64,000 nucleotides of DNA from Actinomadura kijaniata NBRC 14229 (GCF_001552175.1 NZ_BCQR01000012.1:1-64000), one strand, 5' to 3'. Counted from the stretch's first letter, positions 1-9,269 are shown. Made by a program: numbers and translations. The notes: generated from the sequence alone by a model not told the origin.

Positions 1-1
1 G

Positions 2-577
2 GGGCTGGCGGGCGACGGCGCGGGCGACGGCGCGGGCGGCGCCGGTCCGGCGGCGCTCGTCGGGATCGCCGCGGTGGCGCTGCTGCTGGACGGCGTGGAC
101 GGGGCCGTGGCGCGGCGGACCGGGACCTCCTCGGCGATGGGCGCGCGGTTCGACATGGAGGTCGACGCGTTCCTGATCCTCGTGCTGAGCGTCCAGGTGT
201 CGCTGTCGCTGGGCGCCTGGGTCCTGCTGATCGGCGGGATGCGGTACGCGTTCGTCGTGGCGGGATGGGCGCTGCCGTGGCTGCGCGGGGGCCTGCCGCC
301 GAGCACGGCGCGCAAGGCCGTCGCCGCGATGCAGGGCGTCGTGCTGGCGGCCGCGAGCGCGCGGGCGCTGCCCGAGCCGGTCGCCCACGGTCTGGTGCTG
401 GGGGCGCTGGGGATGCTGGTGTGGTCGTTCGGACGCGACACGGTGTGGCTGTGGAACCACGGCCGGGCCGTGGAGACGGAGGTGGGGCATGGAACGGGCC
501 GCGCTGGCCTTCTGGCTGAGAGAGCCTGGGACGGGGGAGATCCGGTCTGCCCGGCTGCCGGAGGCCCGGGACGGTGA
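2..577 (+). CDS. CDP-alcohol phosphatidyltransferase, 5' truncated
   Basis: The gene enters from the left edge, so its start is missing. The visible frame carries the whole family signature D-x2-DG-x2-AR-x8-G-x3-D-x3-D, beginning with the Asp codon at 89-91, followed by several hydrophobic segments. Enzymes of this family transfer a phosphoalcohol from a CDP-alcohol to an acceptor alcohol inside the membrane, releasing CMP. The signature Asp residues bind the metal and act as base. The 3' end overlaps the next gene by 89 bases in another frame; the last 30 or so residues are Gly/Arg-rich and look like an extension. The acceptor is unknown; context suggests a lipid-linked glycoconjugate (inference). 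Confidence 0.85.
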   Translation, partial: GLAGDGAGDGAGGAGPAALVGIAAVALLLDGVDGAVARRTGTSSAMGARFDMEVDAFLILVLSVQVSLSLGAWVLLIGGMRYAFVVAGWALPWLRGGLPPSTARKAVAAMQGVVLAAASARALPEPVAHGLVLGALGMLVWSFGRDTVWLWNHGRAVETEVGHGTGRAGLLAERAWDGGDPVCPAAGGPGR

Positions 578-1466
578 CGTCGTCGTCCGCACCCGGTACT
601 CGGGAGTGAGCCGGGGGACCGAGACGCTGGTGTTCCGCGGCGGGGTCCCCGAGAGCCAGCGCGCGGTGATGCGGGCCCCGTTCCAGGAGGGCGACTTCCC
701 CGGGCCGGTCAAGTACGGGTACCTCAACGTCGGCGTCGTCGAGCACGGCCCGCCCGACCTGGTGGGGCGCGCCGTCTTCTGCCTCTACCCGCACCAGACG
801 CGGTACGTGGTGCCCGCCGGGGCCGTCACGGTCGTCCCCGACGCGGTGCCGCCGGAGCGCGCGGTGCTCGCCGGGACGGTGGAGACCGCCGTGAACGCCC
901 TGTGGGACGCCGCGCCCCGCGTCGGGGACCGGATCGCCGTCGTGGGCGGCGGGATGGTCGGCTGCGCCGTCGCGCGGCTGCTGGCCCGGATCCCCGGGGC
1001 GCGCGTGCAGCTCGTCGACCCCGTCGCCGCCCGCGCCGGCGTCGCCGCCGCCCTCGGGGTGGGGTACGCGCCGCCCGAGGCGGCGGACGGCGACTGCGAC
1101 CTGGTCTTCCACACCAGCGCCACAGAGGCCGGGCTCGCCCGCTGCCTGGAGCTGCTCGCCCCCGAGGGCGAGGTGATCGAAATGAGCTGGTACGGGGACC
1201 GGCGGGTCAGCGTCCCGCTGGGGGAGTCCTTCCACTCGCGGCGGCTGGCCGTGCGCGCCAGCCAGGTCGGGACGGTCGCCCCCGCGCGGCGCGGCCGGGC
1301 CGCGGAGCGGATGGCGCTGGCGCTGGCGCTGCTGGCCGACCCGGCGTTCGACGCCCTGGTCACCGGGGAGAGCCGGTTCGCCGAACTGCCGGAGGTGATG
1401 CCCCGGCTGGCCGCCGGGGAGCCCGGCGTGCTGTGCCATCGGATCGTCTACGACCGGGAGGATTGA
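489..1466 (+). CDS. MDR-family dehydrogenase without zinc ligands
   Basis: A 325-residue protein of the medium-chain dehydrogenase/reductase superfamily. The N-terminal part has the [13 protein letters not shown] stretch typical of a 'zinc-binding dehydrogenase' subgroup, in which the catalytic-zinc Cys and GHE motifs of alcohol dehydrogenases are absent. A Rossmann motif [14 protein letters not shown] lies near residue 155 and should bind NAD(P). The ATG at 489 is preceded by GGAGG at a good distance. It overlaps the phosphatidyltransferase by 89 bases and is followed one base later by the PTPS-like gene, so it sits in the same operon. The substrate is unknown; oxidation or reduction of a sugar or polyol intermediate is a guess. 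Confidence 0.85.
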   Translation: MERAALAFWLREPGTGEIRSARLPEARDGDVVVRTRYSGVSRGTETLVFRGGVPESQRAVMRAPFQEGDFPGPVKYGYLNVGVVEHGPPDLVGRAVFCLYPHQTRYVVPAGAVTVVPDAVPPERAVLAGTVETAVNALWDAAPRVGDRIAVVGGGMVGCAVARLLARIPGARVQLVDPVAARAGVAAALGVGYAPPEAADGDCDLVFHTSATEAGLARCLELLAPEGEVIEMSWYGDRRVSVPLGESFHSRRLAVRASQVGTVAPARRGRAAERMALALALLADPAFDALVTGESRFAELPEVMPRLAAGEPGVLCHRIVYDRED

Positions 1467-1467
1467 G

Positions 1468-1866
1468 ATGTTCAGTGTCACCGTCCGCGACCACGTGATG
1501 GTCGCGCACAGTTTCCGGGGCGAGGTGTTCGGACCCGCGCAGAAGCTGCACGGGGCGACGTTCCTGGTGGACGCCACGTTCCGGCGGGCCGAGCTCGACG
1601 CCGACAACATCGTGGTCGACATCGGGCTGGCCACCCGGCGGCTGCGCGAGGCGCTGGCGGACCTGAACTACCGCAACCTCGACGAGCACCCGGAGTTCGC
1701 CGGGACCAACACCTCCACCGAGTTCCTGGCCAAGGTCGTCGCCGACCGGCTCGCCGAACGCGTCCACGCGGGCGATCTCGGCGAGGGCGCGCGCGGCCTG
1801 GACGGGATCGCGGTGACCCTGCACGAGTCCCACGTCGCGTGGGCGAGCTACGAGCGGCCGCTGTGA
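1468..1866 (+). CDS. 6-pyruvoyl-tetrahydropterin synthase / QueD homologue with altered active site
   Basis: A 132-residue T-fold protein of PTPS/QueD size. The first zinc His is present (VMVAHSF, His14) and the second motif reads AQKLHGATF. In canonical enzymes this stretch is C-x3-HGH, so the catalytic Cys is Ala24 and the third zinc His is Ala30. The C-terminal substrate Glu region is kept (NTSTEF near residue 100; [12 protein letters not shown] near 118-129). Normal family members convert dihydroneopterin triphosphate to a tetrahydropterin. The missing residues argue for another reaction or a binding role. It starts one base after the dehydrogenase stop and overlaps the glycosyltransferase by GTGA. 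Confidence 0.85.
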   Translation: MFSVTVRDHVMVAHSFRGEVFGPAQKLHGATFLVDATFRRAELDADNIVVDIGLATRRLREALADLNYRNLDEHPEFAGTNTSTEFLAKVVADRLAERVHAGDLGEGARGLDGIAVTLHESHVAWASYERPL

Positions 1867-2978
1867 CGGCGTTCATGGCGGACGCGCCCGCGGTGCGGGG
1901 CCCGGTCACGGGCGAGGTGTGCTTCGTGCTGCCGGGCGACGTGGACGACGCCGCGCTGCCCAGCGGCGGCAACGTCTACGACCGGCGGATGTGCGACGAG
2001 CTGCCCGCGCGGGGCTGGCGGGTCCGCGAGATCGCCGTCCCGGGCGGCTGGCCGCGGCCGGACCGGGACGCGCGGGAGGCGCTGGAGCGGGCGCTGGCCG
2101 CGCTGCCGGACGGGACGGCGGTGGTGCTGGACGGGCTGGTCGCGTGCGGGGTGCCGCAGATCGTGGTCCCGGCGGCGCGGCGGCTGCGGACGATGGTGCT
2201 GGTGCACCTGCCGCTCGGCGACGAGGTCGGCGCTCCCCCCGGGCTGGAGGCCGCCGAACGCGACACCCTGCGCTGGGCCGACGCGGTCGTGACCACCAGC
2301 GAGTGGGCGGCGGGCCGCCTGATACGGCGGCACCGGCTCGAACCCGCCCGGATCCACGTGGTGCCGCCGGGGACCGACCCCGCGCCGCTGGCGCTCGGCA
2401 CCGACGGGGCCACGCAACTGCTGTGCGTGGGGTCGGTGACGCCGCGCAAGGGGCACGACCTGCTGATCGAGGCGCTGGCCGGGCTCGCCGGGCTGGACTG
2501 GGAGTGCGTGGTCGTCGGACCGCTCGGGCGCGATCCCGGATACGCGGGGCGGGTGCGCGAGCTGATCACCCGGCGGGGGCTGGACGGGCGCGTCCGGCTG
2601 GCGGGCGCGCTGGTCGGGGAGGCGCTGGCGAACGCCTACGACACCGCCGACCTGCTGGTCTTCCCGTCGCGGGCGGAGACCTACGGGATGGCGGCGGCCG
2701 AGGCGCTGGCGCGGGGCGTCCCGGTGGCGGCGGCGGAGGTGGGCGGCGTGCCCGAGGCGCTGGGGCGGGCCCCCGGCGGGGACGTCCCGGGGCTGCTGGT
2801 GCCGCCCGACAACGTCAGCGCGCTGGAGGACGCGCTGCGGCGCTGGCTCACCGACCACGGGCTGCGGCTGCGGCTGCGTTCGGCGGCGCGGCTGCGCCGC
2901 GACGGGCTGCGCGACTGGACGGAGGCGGCGTCGCGGATGGCGGCGGCGCTGGAGCGACTGCGCGGGGAGGCCCGGTGA
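1863..2978 (+). CDS. Glycosyltransferase family 4
   Basis: A GT-B fold retaining glycosyltransferase of about 371 residues. The C-terminal half shows the donor-binding region [18 protein letters not shown] and the [18 protein letters not shown] stretch with the E-x7-E pair that contacts the nucleotide sugar. I chose GTG at 1863 because it overlaps the previous stop (GTGA), the arrangement also used by the next two genes; an ATG at 1875 is the alternative. It probably glycosylates the product of the upstream enzymes at the cytoplasmic membrane face. Donor and acceptor are not predictable from the sequence. Confidence 0.9.
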   Translation: MTAFMADAPAVRGPVTGEVCFVLPGDVDDAALPSGGNVYDRRMCDELPARGWRVREIAVPGGWPRPDRDAREALERALAALPDGTAVVLDGLVACGVPQIVVPAARRLRTMVLVHLPLGDEVGAPPGLEAAERDTLRWADAVVTTSEWAAGRLIRRHRLEPARIHVVPPGTDPAPLALGTDGATQLLCVGSVTPRKGHDLLIEALAGLAGLDWECVVVGPLGRDPGYAGRVRELITRRGLDGRVRLAGALVGEALANAYDTADLLVFPSRAETYGMAAAEALARGVPVAAAEVGGVPEALGRAPGGDVPGLLVPPDNVSALEDALRRWLTDHGLRLRLRSAARLRRDGLRDWTEAASRMAAALERLRGEAR

Positions 2979-3769
2979 GCGCGGTCGCGGACTTCGCGCC
3001 CGAGTGGCTGGCGCTGCGGGAGCCCGCCGACGCCGAGGCGCGCGCCGATGCGCTGCTGCCCCCGCTGCTGGACCGGCTCGCCGGGGTGGACCGGCCGGTC
3101 GTGCGCGACCTCGGCTGCGGCACCGGATCGATGGTGCGGTGGCTGGCCGGGCGGCTGCCGGGGCCGGTGCGGTGGGTGCTGCACGACCGCGACCCCCGCC
3201 TGCTGGCGCTGGCCGCCGCCGACCTGGCCGCCGACCTCGGCGAGGTGGAGACGCGCGTGGGCGACCTGGCCGGGCTGGGCGCGGCCGAGCTGGAGGGCAC
3301 CGCGCTGGTGGTCGCGTCGGCGCTGCTGGACCTGTTCACGTTCGAGGAGATGGACGCCCTGGCCGCCGCGTGCGTGGAGGCCGGGTGCCCGGCGCTGTTC
3401 GCGCTGTCGGTGACCGGGCGCGTCGAGCTGGATCCGGCCGACCCGCTGGACGGGGAGTACGAGGCGGCGTTCAACGCGCACCAGCGCCGGGACGGCCTGC
3501 TGGGGCCGGACGCCGTCGCGGCGGCGGAGGAGGCGTTCGCCCGGCGGGGCGCGCGGGTGCTGCGCGCGGCCAGCCCGTGGCGGCTCGACGGGCGTCCGGC
3601 GCTGACGGCCGAGTGGCTGCGCGGCTGGGTCGGCGCGGCCGTCGAGCAGCGTCCGGACCTCGCCGACCTCGGCTACCTGCGGCGGCGCCTCGACGCGTGC
3701 GCGGCCGGGGGGCTGCGCGCGGTCGTCCACCACACCGACCTGCTCGCGCTGCCGGGGGAGGGCCGGTGA
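2975..3769 (+). CDS. Class I SAM-dependent methyltransferase
   Basis: A 264-residue protein with a Rossmann-fold methyltransferase domain. Motif I is VVRDLGCGTGSMVRWL (about residues 42-57), and the acidic residue that holds the SAM ribose follows at LHDRDPRLL. The C-terminal part is variable and includes a helix-rich segment likely to bind the acceptor. Translation begins at GTG overlapping the glycosyltransferase stop (GTGA), so the two are coupled. It probably O- or N-methylates an intermediate of the same pathway; the target is unknown. Confidence 0.85.
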   Translation: MSAVADFAPEWLALREPADAEARADALLPPLLDRLAGVDRPVVRDLGCGTGSMVRWLAGRLPGPVRWVLHDRDPRLLALAAADLAADLGEVETRVGDLAGLGAAELEGTALVVASALLDLFTFEEMDALAAACVEAGCPALFALSVTGRVELDPADPLDGEYEAAFNAHQRRDGLLGPDAVAAAEEAFARRGARVLRAASPWRLDGRPALTAEWLRGWVGAAVEQRPDLADLGYLRRRLDACAAGGLRAVVHHTDLLALPGEGR

Positions 3770-4737
3770 GGCTCGGGGCCTGGGCGCGCCTGGCGGTGGG
3801 GACGGCGCTGGTGGCGGTGCCGATGTGGAAGCTGGGGACCGGCGCGTTCCTGGACGGGCTGCGGGCGGTCGGCGCCGCGGAGGTCGCGGCGGCGCTCGGC
3901 GTCGGGCTGCTGACCACGGTGGCGAGCGCCTGGCGGTGGCGGCTGGTGGCGCGCGGCCTCGGCCTGCGGCTGCCGCTGCGCACGGCCGTCGCCGACTACT
4001 ACGCGGCGCTGCTGCTGAACGCGGTCCTCCCGGCGGGCGTGCTCGGCGACGTGCGGCGCGCCGTCGAGCACGGCCGCGCCTCGGGCGACCTGGGGCGGGG
4101 CGTGCGGGCGGTGGTGCTCGAACGCGTCGCGGGCCAGGCCGTGCTGGTGGCGGTCGGGCTGCTGGTCCTGCTCGCGAGCGGCCCGGTGCCGCTCCCCGGC
4201 GCGAGCGTGAACGCCGTCTTCTTCGGCGGGGGAGCGCTGCTGACCGCCGCCGGCGCGCTCCTGTGGGTCACGACGCTGCCGCGCGTCCAGCGGGCCCGCG
4301 CCACGCTGTGGCGGGACGTGCGCGGCGGGCTGCTCGCCCGCGGCGTCTGGCCGGGCGTGACGGGATTGTCGGCGGTGGCGCTGGCGGGATACGTGGCGCT
4401 GTTCCTGGTCGCGGCGCGCGCCGCGGGGGAGACGGCCCCGGCCGGCCGCCTGGTGCCGCTGGCGGTGCTGGCGCTGCTGGTGATGGCGCTGCCGGTGAAC
4501 GTCGGCGGCTGGGGACCGCGCGAGGCGGCGTCGGCGGCGGCGTTCGGCACCGCCGGGCTGGGCGCCGCCCAGGGCCTCACCGTCGCGGTGGTCTACGGGG
4601 TGCTGGCGCTGGTGGCGAGCCTGCCCGGCCTCGCCGTGCTGGTCGCCCGGCGGCTACCCGAGGACCGCCAGGTACTCCCCGAACGACGTGACCAGGCTCG
4701 CCAGCAGGTCCCGGCCCTTGGCGGCCGAGCCCAGTGA
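3766..4737 (+). CDS. UPF0104 / LPG-synthase-TM flippase-like membrane protein
   Basis: A 323-residue integral membrane protein with about eight hydrophobic segments. It carries the UPF0104 hallmarks seen in the flippase half of MprF and in mycobacterial and archaeal homologues: a WRWRLVARGLGL motif, YYAALLLNAVLPAGVLGDVRR and ERVAGQ. Related proteins move or modify (glyco)phospholipids across the membrane, which would make this the export step of the operon (inference). The start GTG overlaps the methyltransferase stop. The last 27 residues are hydrophilic and lie antisense to the end of the creatininase-like gene, so the C-terminus may be a stop-codon-loss extension. Confidence 0.85.
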   Translation: MRLGAWARLAVGTALVAVPMWKLGTGAFLDGLRAVGAAEVAAALGVGLLTTVASAWRWRLVARGLGLRLPLRTAVADYYAALLLNAVLPAGVLGDVRRAVEHGRASGDLGRGVRAVVLERVAGQAVLVAVGLLVLLASGPVPLPGASVNAVFFGGGALLTAAGALLWVTTLPRVQRARATLWRDVRGGLLARGVWPGVTGLSAVALAGYVALFLVAARAAGETAPAGRLVPLAVLALLVMALPVNVGGWGPREAASAAAFGTAGLGAAQGLTVAVVYGVLALVASLPGLAVLVARRLPEDRQVLPERRDQARQQVPALGGRAQ

Positions 4738-5349
4738 CGGCCGCCCCACCACACCCGAGTCGGTGTAGGGGGCCAGGCCCAGGGTGAGCAGGTGGGGGCG
4801 TTCGTCGGCGAGGTGGTCGGCGCTCTCGTAGCCGGGCCGCACCAGCTCGGGCTGGACGTGCAGCAGCACCGACGTCTCCAGCTCCCCGGCGTGCATGTCG
4901 CCGTCGGCCGGGGTCTCGATGCCCGCCGCGCGCCGGGCCGCCTCCCAGTCCCCGAGCCCCGGGAACAGCGCCATCGCGCCGTGCGACTCCTGGACGACGT
5001 TGCCGAGGACGTAGTTGCCGCCGTGGCCGTTGACCAGGACGAGCCGTTCGACGCCGGAGCGCCGCAGCGACCCGGCGACGTCCCGCACGACCGCGTGCAG
5101 GGTGCGCGCGGAGACGCTCACCGTCCCCGGCCAGGCCGCGTGCTCGTGCGAGCAGGAGATCGTCAGCGGCGGCAGCGGCAGCACCGGGTACGCGTCGGCG
5201 ATCTCCCGCGCGACCGCGCACGCGACCACGGTGTCGGTGATCAGCGGCAGGAACGGCCCGTGCTGCTCGAAGCTCCCGACCGGGAGCAGCGCGACCCGCG
5301 CGTTCCGGTCCCGCACGTCGGCCGTGGTCATGGTCGGCAGCAGCTGCAT
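4654..5349 (-). CDS. Creatininase / ArfB-MftE-type metal-dependent amidohydrolase
   Basis: A 231-residue member of the creatininase family. Metal ligands are visible: E28 and H30 in VGSFEQHGPFLPL, D39 in ITDT, the VNGHGGN loop and an HAGELETS motif that carries a further Glu. Characterised relatives hydrolyse amides: creatininase, MftE (mycofactocin peptide) and ArfB, which removes the formyl group from a GTP-derived formamidopyrimidine. A PTPS-like neighbour makes an ArfB-like role on a pterin or pyrimidine intermediate attractive, but this is inference. The gene converges on the flippase-like gene and overlaps it by 84 bases. ATG start at 5349. Confidence 0.85.
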   Translation of the reverse strand: MQLLPTMTTADVRDRNARVALLPVGSFEQHGPFLPLITDTVVACAVAREIADAYPVLPLPPLTISCSHEHAAWPGTVSVSARTLHAVVRDVAGSLRRSGVERLVLVNGHGGNYVLGNVVQESHGAMALFPGLGDWEAARRAAGIETPADGDMHAGELETSVLLHVQPELVRPGYESADHLADERPHLLTLGLAPYTDSGVVGRPSLGSAAKGRDLLASLVTSFGEYLAVLG

Positions 5350-5382
5350 GCCCCCCAGTATCCGGCGTCCCGGCGCCCGGCG

Positions 5383-6270
5383 TCAGCAGGGACGGCCGCA
5401 GCGCTCGGTCTGGTTCCAGAAGTCGATCAGGGCGCTGGCGGTGGTCTCCGGGGCGTCCACCGCCGGGGAGTGGGCCGCGCCCGGGATGACCACCTTCGCG
5501 CTGTCCAGGCGCTCGGCCATCGCGGCCTGCTCGCGCGGGTCCCACACGTCGTCGTCCTCGCCGTACAGCACCAGCGTGCGCAGGCCCGTGTCGCGGGCGT
5601 GCTTGGCCAGGTCGTCCACCCGGTCGTGGGCCGTCAGCAGCTCGCGGGCCATCGTCATCAGGCCCACCGGGCAGTTGCCCAGGGTGCGGCGGCGCAGGAA
5701 GTCCAGGATCTCCGGGGACACGCCGCGCGCGACCGCGTCGGGGCCGATGCTCAGCTCCCAGATCTGCTCCATCCCCAGCAGGGGGATGGAGTCCTTGAGC
5801 GCCCGCGCCTTGTCCGCCGCCTGGCCGGTGACCGCGCCCGGACCCGAGCTCATCAGCGTGTACGACGCGGGCGGCACCCGGTCGGACAGCACCGCCTCCC
5901 GCGTCACCAGCCCGCCGAACGAGTGCCCCACCAGGTGCGCGGGCTCCGGCCCCAGCGCCTCCAGCAGCGCCGACACGTCCGCGCCCAGCGCGGGCAGGGC
6001 GTAGGCGCCCGGGTCCTCGCCCGCGCCCGGCGTCTCGTGCTGGCCGCGCATGTCCACGGCCACCACCCGGCGCCCGGACGCGGCGAGCGTCTGGAGGATC
6101 GCGATGAAGTCCTCCTTGCTGCCGGTGTAGCCCGGGACCAGCAGGGCGGGAAAGCGTTCGGCCACACCTGACCCGGGCAGCGCCTCGAGCGCGGCGAAGG
6201 CGCCGCGCGAGGTCTCGACGAACGTCCGGCGGACGCCGGCGGGCAGGGTCAGGAACGGGGGCGTGCTCAC
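5383..6270 (-). CDS. Alpha/beta-fold hydrolase
   Basis: About 295 residues with the alpha/beta hydrolase layout: an oxyanion loop LLVPGYTGSKEDF, nucleophile elbow GHSFGG (Ser), acid region VLYGEDDDVWDP and a late His in AAHSPAVDAPE. A cap region lies between elbow and acid. The GTG at 6270 is the first plausible start; no strong ribosome-binding site is seen. It is transcribed away from the divergent GDPD gene, with 91 bases between them. The substrate is unknown; an esterase, lipase or epoxide-hydrolase-like enzyme are all possible. Confidence 0.85.
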   Translation of the reverse strand: MSTPPFLTLPAGVRRTFVETSRGAFAALEALPGSGVAERFPALLVPGYTGSKEDFIAILQTLAASGRRVVAVDMRGQHETPGAGEDPGAYALPALGADVSALLEALGPEPAHLVGHSFGGLVTREAVLSDRVPPASYTLMSSGPGAVTGQAADKARALKDSIPLLGMEQIWELSIGPDAVARGVSPEILDFLRRRTLGNCPVGLMTMARELLTAHDRVDDLAKHARDTGLRTLVLYGEDDDVWDPREQAAMAERLDSAKVVIPGAAHSPAVDAPETTASALIDFWNQTERCGRPC

Positions 6271-6361
6271 GGGGTGCCACCATACTAAATATGCATCTGC
6301 GAACACCGGCGTCGCCGCTTCGGCGGTCGCCCGCCGGGGGCGCGGTGGTAGCGTCGCGGAC

Positions 6362-7036
6362 GTGCTGACGGCGATCTCCGCCCACCGCCGGGACGAGGCG
6401 GGCCTGACGGGCCTGCACGAGGCCGTCGACTCCGGAGCCGAGTACGTCGAGATCGACGTGCGCCGCACCGGCGACGGCGAACTGGTCGTCCACCACGATC
6501 CCACCGTGGCGGGCCTGCCCCTGAAACGGATCTCCCGGGACCGTCTCCAGCGGGCCGCCTCCCGGCCCGTCCCGCGTGTCGCGGACGCGCTACGGATCAT
6601 CTCCGGGCGCGCCAGGGCCCATCTGGACCTCAAGGAGCGCGGCTGCGAGCACGAGGCGGTCGCGATGGCCCTGGCCGCGTTCGCGCCGGAGGACCTGGTG
6701 GTCACCACCCGCGACCCCGCCTCGGTCGCCCTGGTGAAGACGGCGTTCCCGCACGTCACCACGGCGCTGTCGGTGGGCCGGGGGCTCTGGGAGCGCGGCG
6801 CGTTCGGGGACTTCGCGCCGATCCGCGCGATCCGGGCGTCCGGGGCCGACATGGTCGCCCTCAACCACCGTCTCGCGCGGGTCGGCGTGCTCGCCCAGTG
6901 CGCCCGCGCCGGGTTCCCCGTGATGGTCTGGACGGTCAACGCCGAGCCGCTGATGCGGCGCTTCCTGGGCGACCCCCGGGTGGCCGTGCTGATCACCGAC
7001 CACCCGGAGGCCGCGCTGCGGATGCGCTCGTCGTGA
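6362..7036 (+). CDS. Glycerophosphodiester phosphodiesterase family protein
   Basis: A 224-residue GDPD TIM-barrel protein without signal peptide. Catalytic features are AHRRDE near the start, the metal Glu/Asp in YVEIDVRRTGDGELVVHHDPT, HLDLKE in the middle and VMVWTVNAEP near the C-terminus. The family hydrolyses glycerophosphodiesters to glycerol-3-phosphate and an alcohol. The first His is followed by R-R instead of the usual R-G. Start GTG at 6362; it is read divergently from the hydrolase. The convergent neighbour is a phospholipase C, so both may work in lipid headgroup turnover. Confidence 0.85.
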   Translation: MLTAISAHRRDEAGLTGLHEAVDSGAEYVEIDVRRTGDGELVVHHDPTVAGLPLKRISRDRLQRAASRPVPRVADALRIISGRARAHLDLKERGCEHEAVAMALAAFAPEDLVVTTRDPASVALVKTAFPHVTTALSVGRGLWERGAFGDFAPIRAIRASGADMVALNHRLARVGVLAQCARAGFPVMVWTVNAEPLMRRFLGDPRVAVLITDHPEAALRMRSS

Positions 7037-7076
7037 GGACCCGTGGTGGGGCCCGTGGCGGGGCCCGTGGTGAAGG

Positions 7077-9140
7077 TCAGCCCGACACGCTGGGGCGGCC
7101 GTTCTCCACGTGCCCCATCAGGCGGCGGCGGAACGCCCGGTCCTCCGCGACGGTGATCTCGACGTCGTACCAGCCGTCGTCGGTGTGCCACGACAGGGTG
7201 CGGCGCGCGCCCGCCCGCAGCGTCTCCCTGCGGACCCGCCGGCCGTAGGCCAGGGACCGCAGGGTGAAGCGCAGGTCGGTGTCGCCGTCGTTCTCCAGCA
7301 CCACGACCAGGTCGCGGCCGCCCGGCTTGGGCGCGGAGGCGACGGTGGCACGGTCGTCCCGCGTCCCGGCGAACTCGCGGCGGAACCCGTTCGGGCCGGT
7401 CAGCACCAGCCGGTAGGCGTCCCCGGCCAGGACGATGTCGTCGTGGGCGGTCCGGCCGACGTCGTAGTGCCGGGGCGCGGGCAGCTCGCCCGCGTACGGG
7501 TAGAGCTGGAGGTGGACGCTGGCCGTGCCGCTGTTGGCCAGCGACAGCCGCAGCCTGCCGTCGCGCAGCCGGACGTGGGCCTCGGGCTGGTACGGCAGCG
7601 GACGCGCCGGGCGGACACCGGGCTCCGGCACCGGCATCCTCTGGTTCGCGGGCGGCTGCGGCTTCCACCGGCCCGAGAACGGCGGCACCTCGCCGGGCCG
7701 CTCCACCCGCGGCGGACGCCCGCTCCGCCGGAAGTCGAACGCCGAGGTCAGATCGCCCGCCACGGTCCGCCGCCACGCGCTGATGTCCGGCGCGGGCACG
7801 CCCAGCCACGTCTCCATGAACCGCGTGATCGACGAGTGGTCGAACACCTGCGAGCACACGAACCCGCCGACCGTCCACGGCGACACCACCGTCATCGGCA
7901 CCCGGAAGCCCAGCCCGATCGGGTCGCCCTGGTGGAACTCGCCGGTCACGTGCGCGGGCGGCTGCGGCGGCGGGACGTGGTCGAACAGCCCGTCGTACTC
8001 GTCGTAGGTGATGAACAGCGCCGTGGTCGACCACACCTCCGGGTCCGAGGCGAGGGCGTCCAGCACGTCGTAGGTGATGCGGGCGCTCTGGATCGGCGAC
8101 GAGGCGCTGGGGTGCTCGGAGTCGGCCGCCGACGGCACCAGGTACGACACCGCCGGGAGCCGCCCGGCCTCGATGTCGGCGCGCAGGTCGGCCGCCAGCC
8201 CGCCGGGCCGCACGCGCCGCAGGCCCCGCTCGTACAGGCTGCGCTCGGCGGGGGTCAGCTTGGCGACGCCCTCCTCCAGCCGCTTGAGCATCCGCTCCCG
8301 CCCGGCGTCGTCGGCCTTGCCGAGCGCGCCGTAGAAGGAGTCCATGCTCTTGAAGTCGCCCTGGAGCGCCTTACGGGCGATCTGCTTGAACGCGACGAAG
8401 AACTCCAGGTTGTTGTCCTGGTAGTTGTCCCATTCCTGGTAGACCTTCCAGGAGACCCCCGCCTTCTCCAGCTGCTGCGGGTAGGTCGTCCACGTGTAGC
8501 CCGCGTGGGTGTCCTCGGCGTAGGCGGCGTTGTCGATGGCGCGCCTGACGCCGCCGGGCTCGTAGCCGGTGTGACCGGAGACGAAGTAGTTGCGGTTGGG
8601 GCTGGTGGAGCTCAGCACCGAGCAGTGGTAGGCGTCGCAGATGGTGAAGGTGTCGGCCAGCTCGTACTGGAGCGGCAGGTCCCGGCGTTCCAGGTAGGCC
8701 ATGGTCGCGGGGGTCTTGGCCGGGATCCAGCCGTTGTTCCAGCCCTTGCCGCGCGCGGCCTGCCCGTCGGACCAGCCGTGCGGCAGCGACCCCATCCACT
8801 GGAGGTCCTTCTTGGCCAGCTCGGCCGCCTCGCGCAGCGGGAACGGCAGCACCGGCCCGTTCGGGCCCGGCTGCTCGAACACCGACCGGCCGTCCGGCAG
8901 CGTGATCGCGTTGCGGTCGCCGAAGCCCCGCACGCCGCGCAGGGCGCCGTAGTAGTGGTCGAAGCTGCGGTTCTCCTGCATCAGCAGGACCACGTGCTCG
9001 ATCGCCTTGAGCCCGCCGGGCCGGACCGGCAGCGCCAGGGCGGCGTGGACCGAGGGCGGCAGCAGCGAGGCGGCGGCGGTCCCGGCGGCGACGGCGGTGC
9101 CGCCGGCCAGCACGGAACGGCGGCTGAGGTGGGGATTCAT
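7077..9140 (-). CDS. Phosphocholine-specific phospholipase C, Tat-exported
   Basis: About 687 residues. The N-terminus has a twin-arginine signal (LSRRSVLAGG followed by an Ala-rich hydrophobic stretch), then the acid-phosphatase-like catalytic domain starting HVVLLMQENRSFDHYYG. The C-terminal third contains two repeated beta-rich domains usual in bacterial PLC of the PlcH/PlcN type. These enzymes hydrolyse phosphatidylcholine or sphingomyelin outside the cell. ATG at 9140 puts the RR motif at residues 7-8; an upstream in-frame ATG at 9152 is possible. Its promoter region faces the helicase terminator. Confidence 0.92.
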   Translation of the reverse strand: MNPHLSRRSVLAGGTAVAAGTAAASLLPPSVHAALALPVRPGGLKAIEHVVLLMQENRSFDHYYGALRGVRGFGDRNAITLPDGRSVFEQPGPNGPVLPFPLREAAELAKKDLQWMGSLPHGWSDGQAARGKGWNNGWIPAKTPATMAYLERRDLPLQYELADTFTICDAYHCSVLSSTSPNRNYFVSGHTGYEPGGVRRAIDNAAYAEDTHAGYTWTTYPQQLEKAGVSWKVYQEWDNYQDNNLEFFVAFKQIARKALQGDFKSMDSFYGALGKADDAGRERMLKRLEEGVAKLTPAERSLYERGLRRVRPGGLAADLRADIEAGRLPAVSYLVPSAADSEHPSASSPIQSARITYDVLDALASDPEVWSTTALFITYDEYDGLFDHVPPPQPPAHVTGEFHQGDPIGLGFRVPMTVVSPWTVGGFVCSQVFDHSSITRFMETWLGVPAPDISAWRRTVAGDLTSAFDFRRSGRPPRVERPGEVPPFSGRWKPQPPANQRMPVPEPGVRPARPLPYQPEAHVRLRDGRLRLSLANSGTASVHLQLYPYAGELPAPRHYDVGRTAHDDIVLAGDAYRLVLTGPNGFRREFAGTRDDRATVASAPKPGGRDLVVVLENDGDTDLRFTLRSLAYGRRVRRETLRAGARRTLSWHTDDGWYDVEITVAEDRAFRRRLMGHVENGRPSVSG

Positions 9141-9235
9141 GCGGCGGATCATGGCCGTTCGGGATGACCGGGACCGATCCTGCGTTCGTCCGGCGGGTGA
9201 CGTCCGCGCGACCGCCGCACTCCGCGCCGGCGACG

Positions 9236-9269
9236 GCTGCGAGACCACACCGGTGTGTGATCTCGCAGC
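9236..9269 (-). terminator. Hairpin after rhlE
   Basis: Nine-base stem GCTGCGAGA / TCTCGCAGC (9236-9244 with 9261-9269) enclosing a second small palindrome, 10 bases past the rhlE stop. It likely ends rhlE transcription before the phospholipase gene. Confidence 0.6.
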
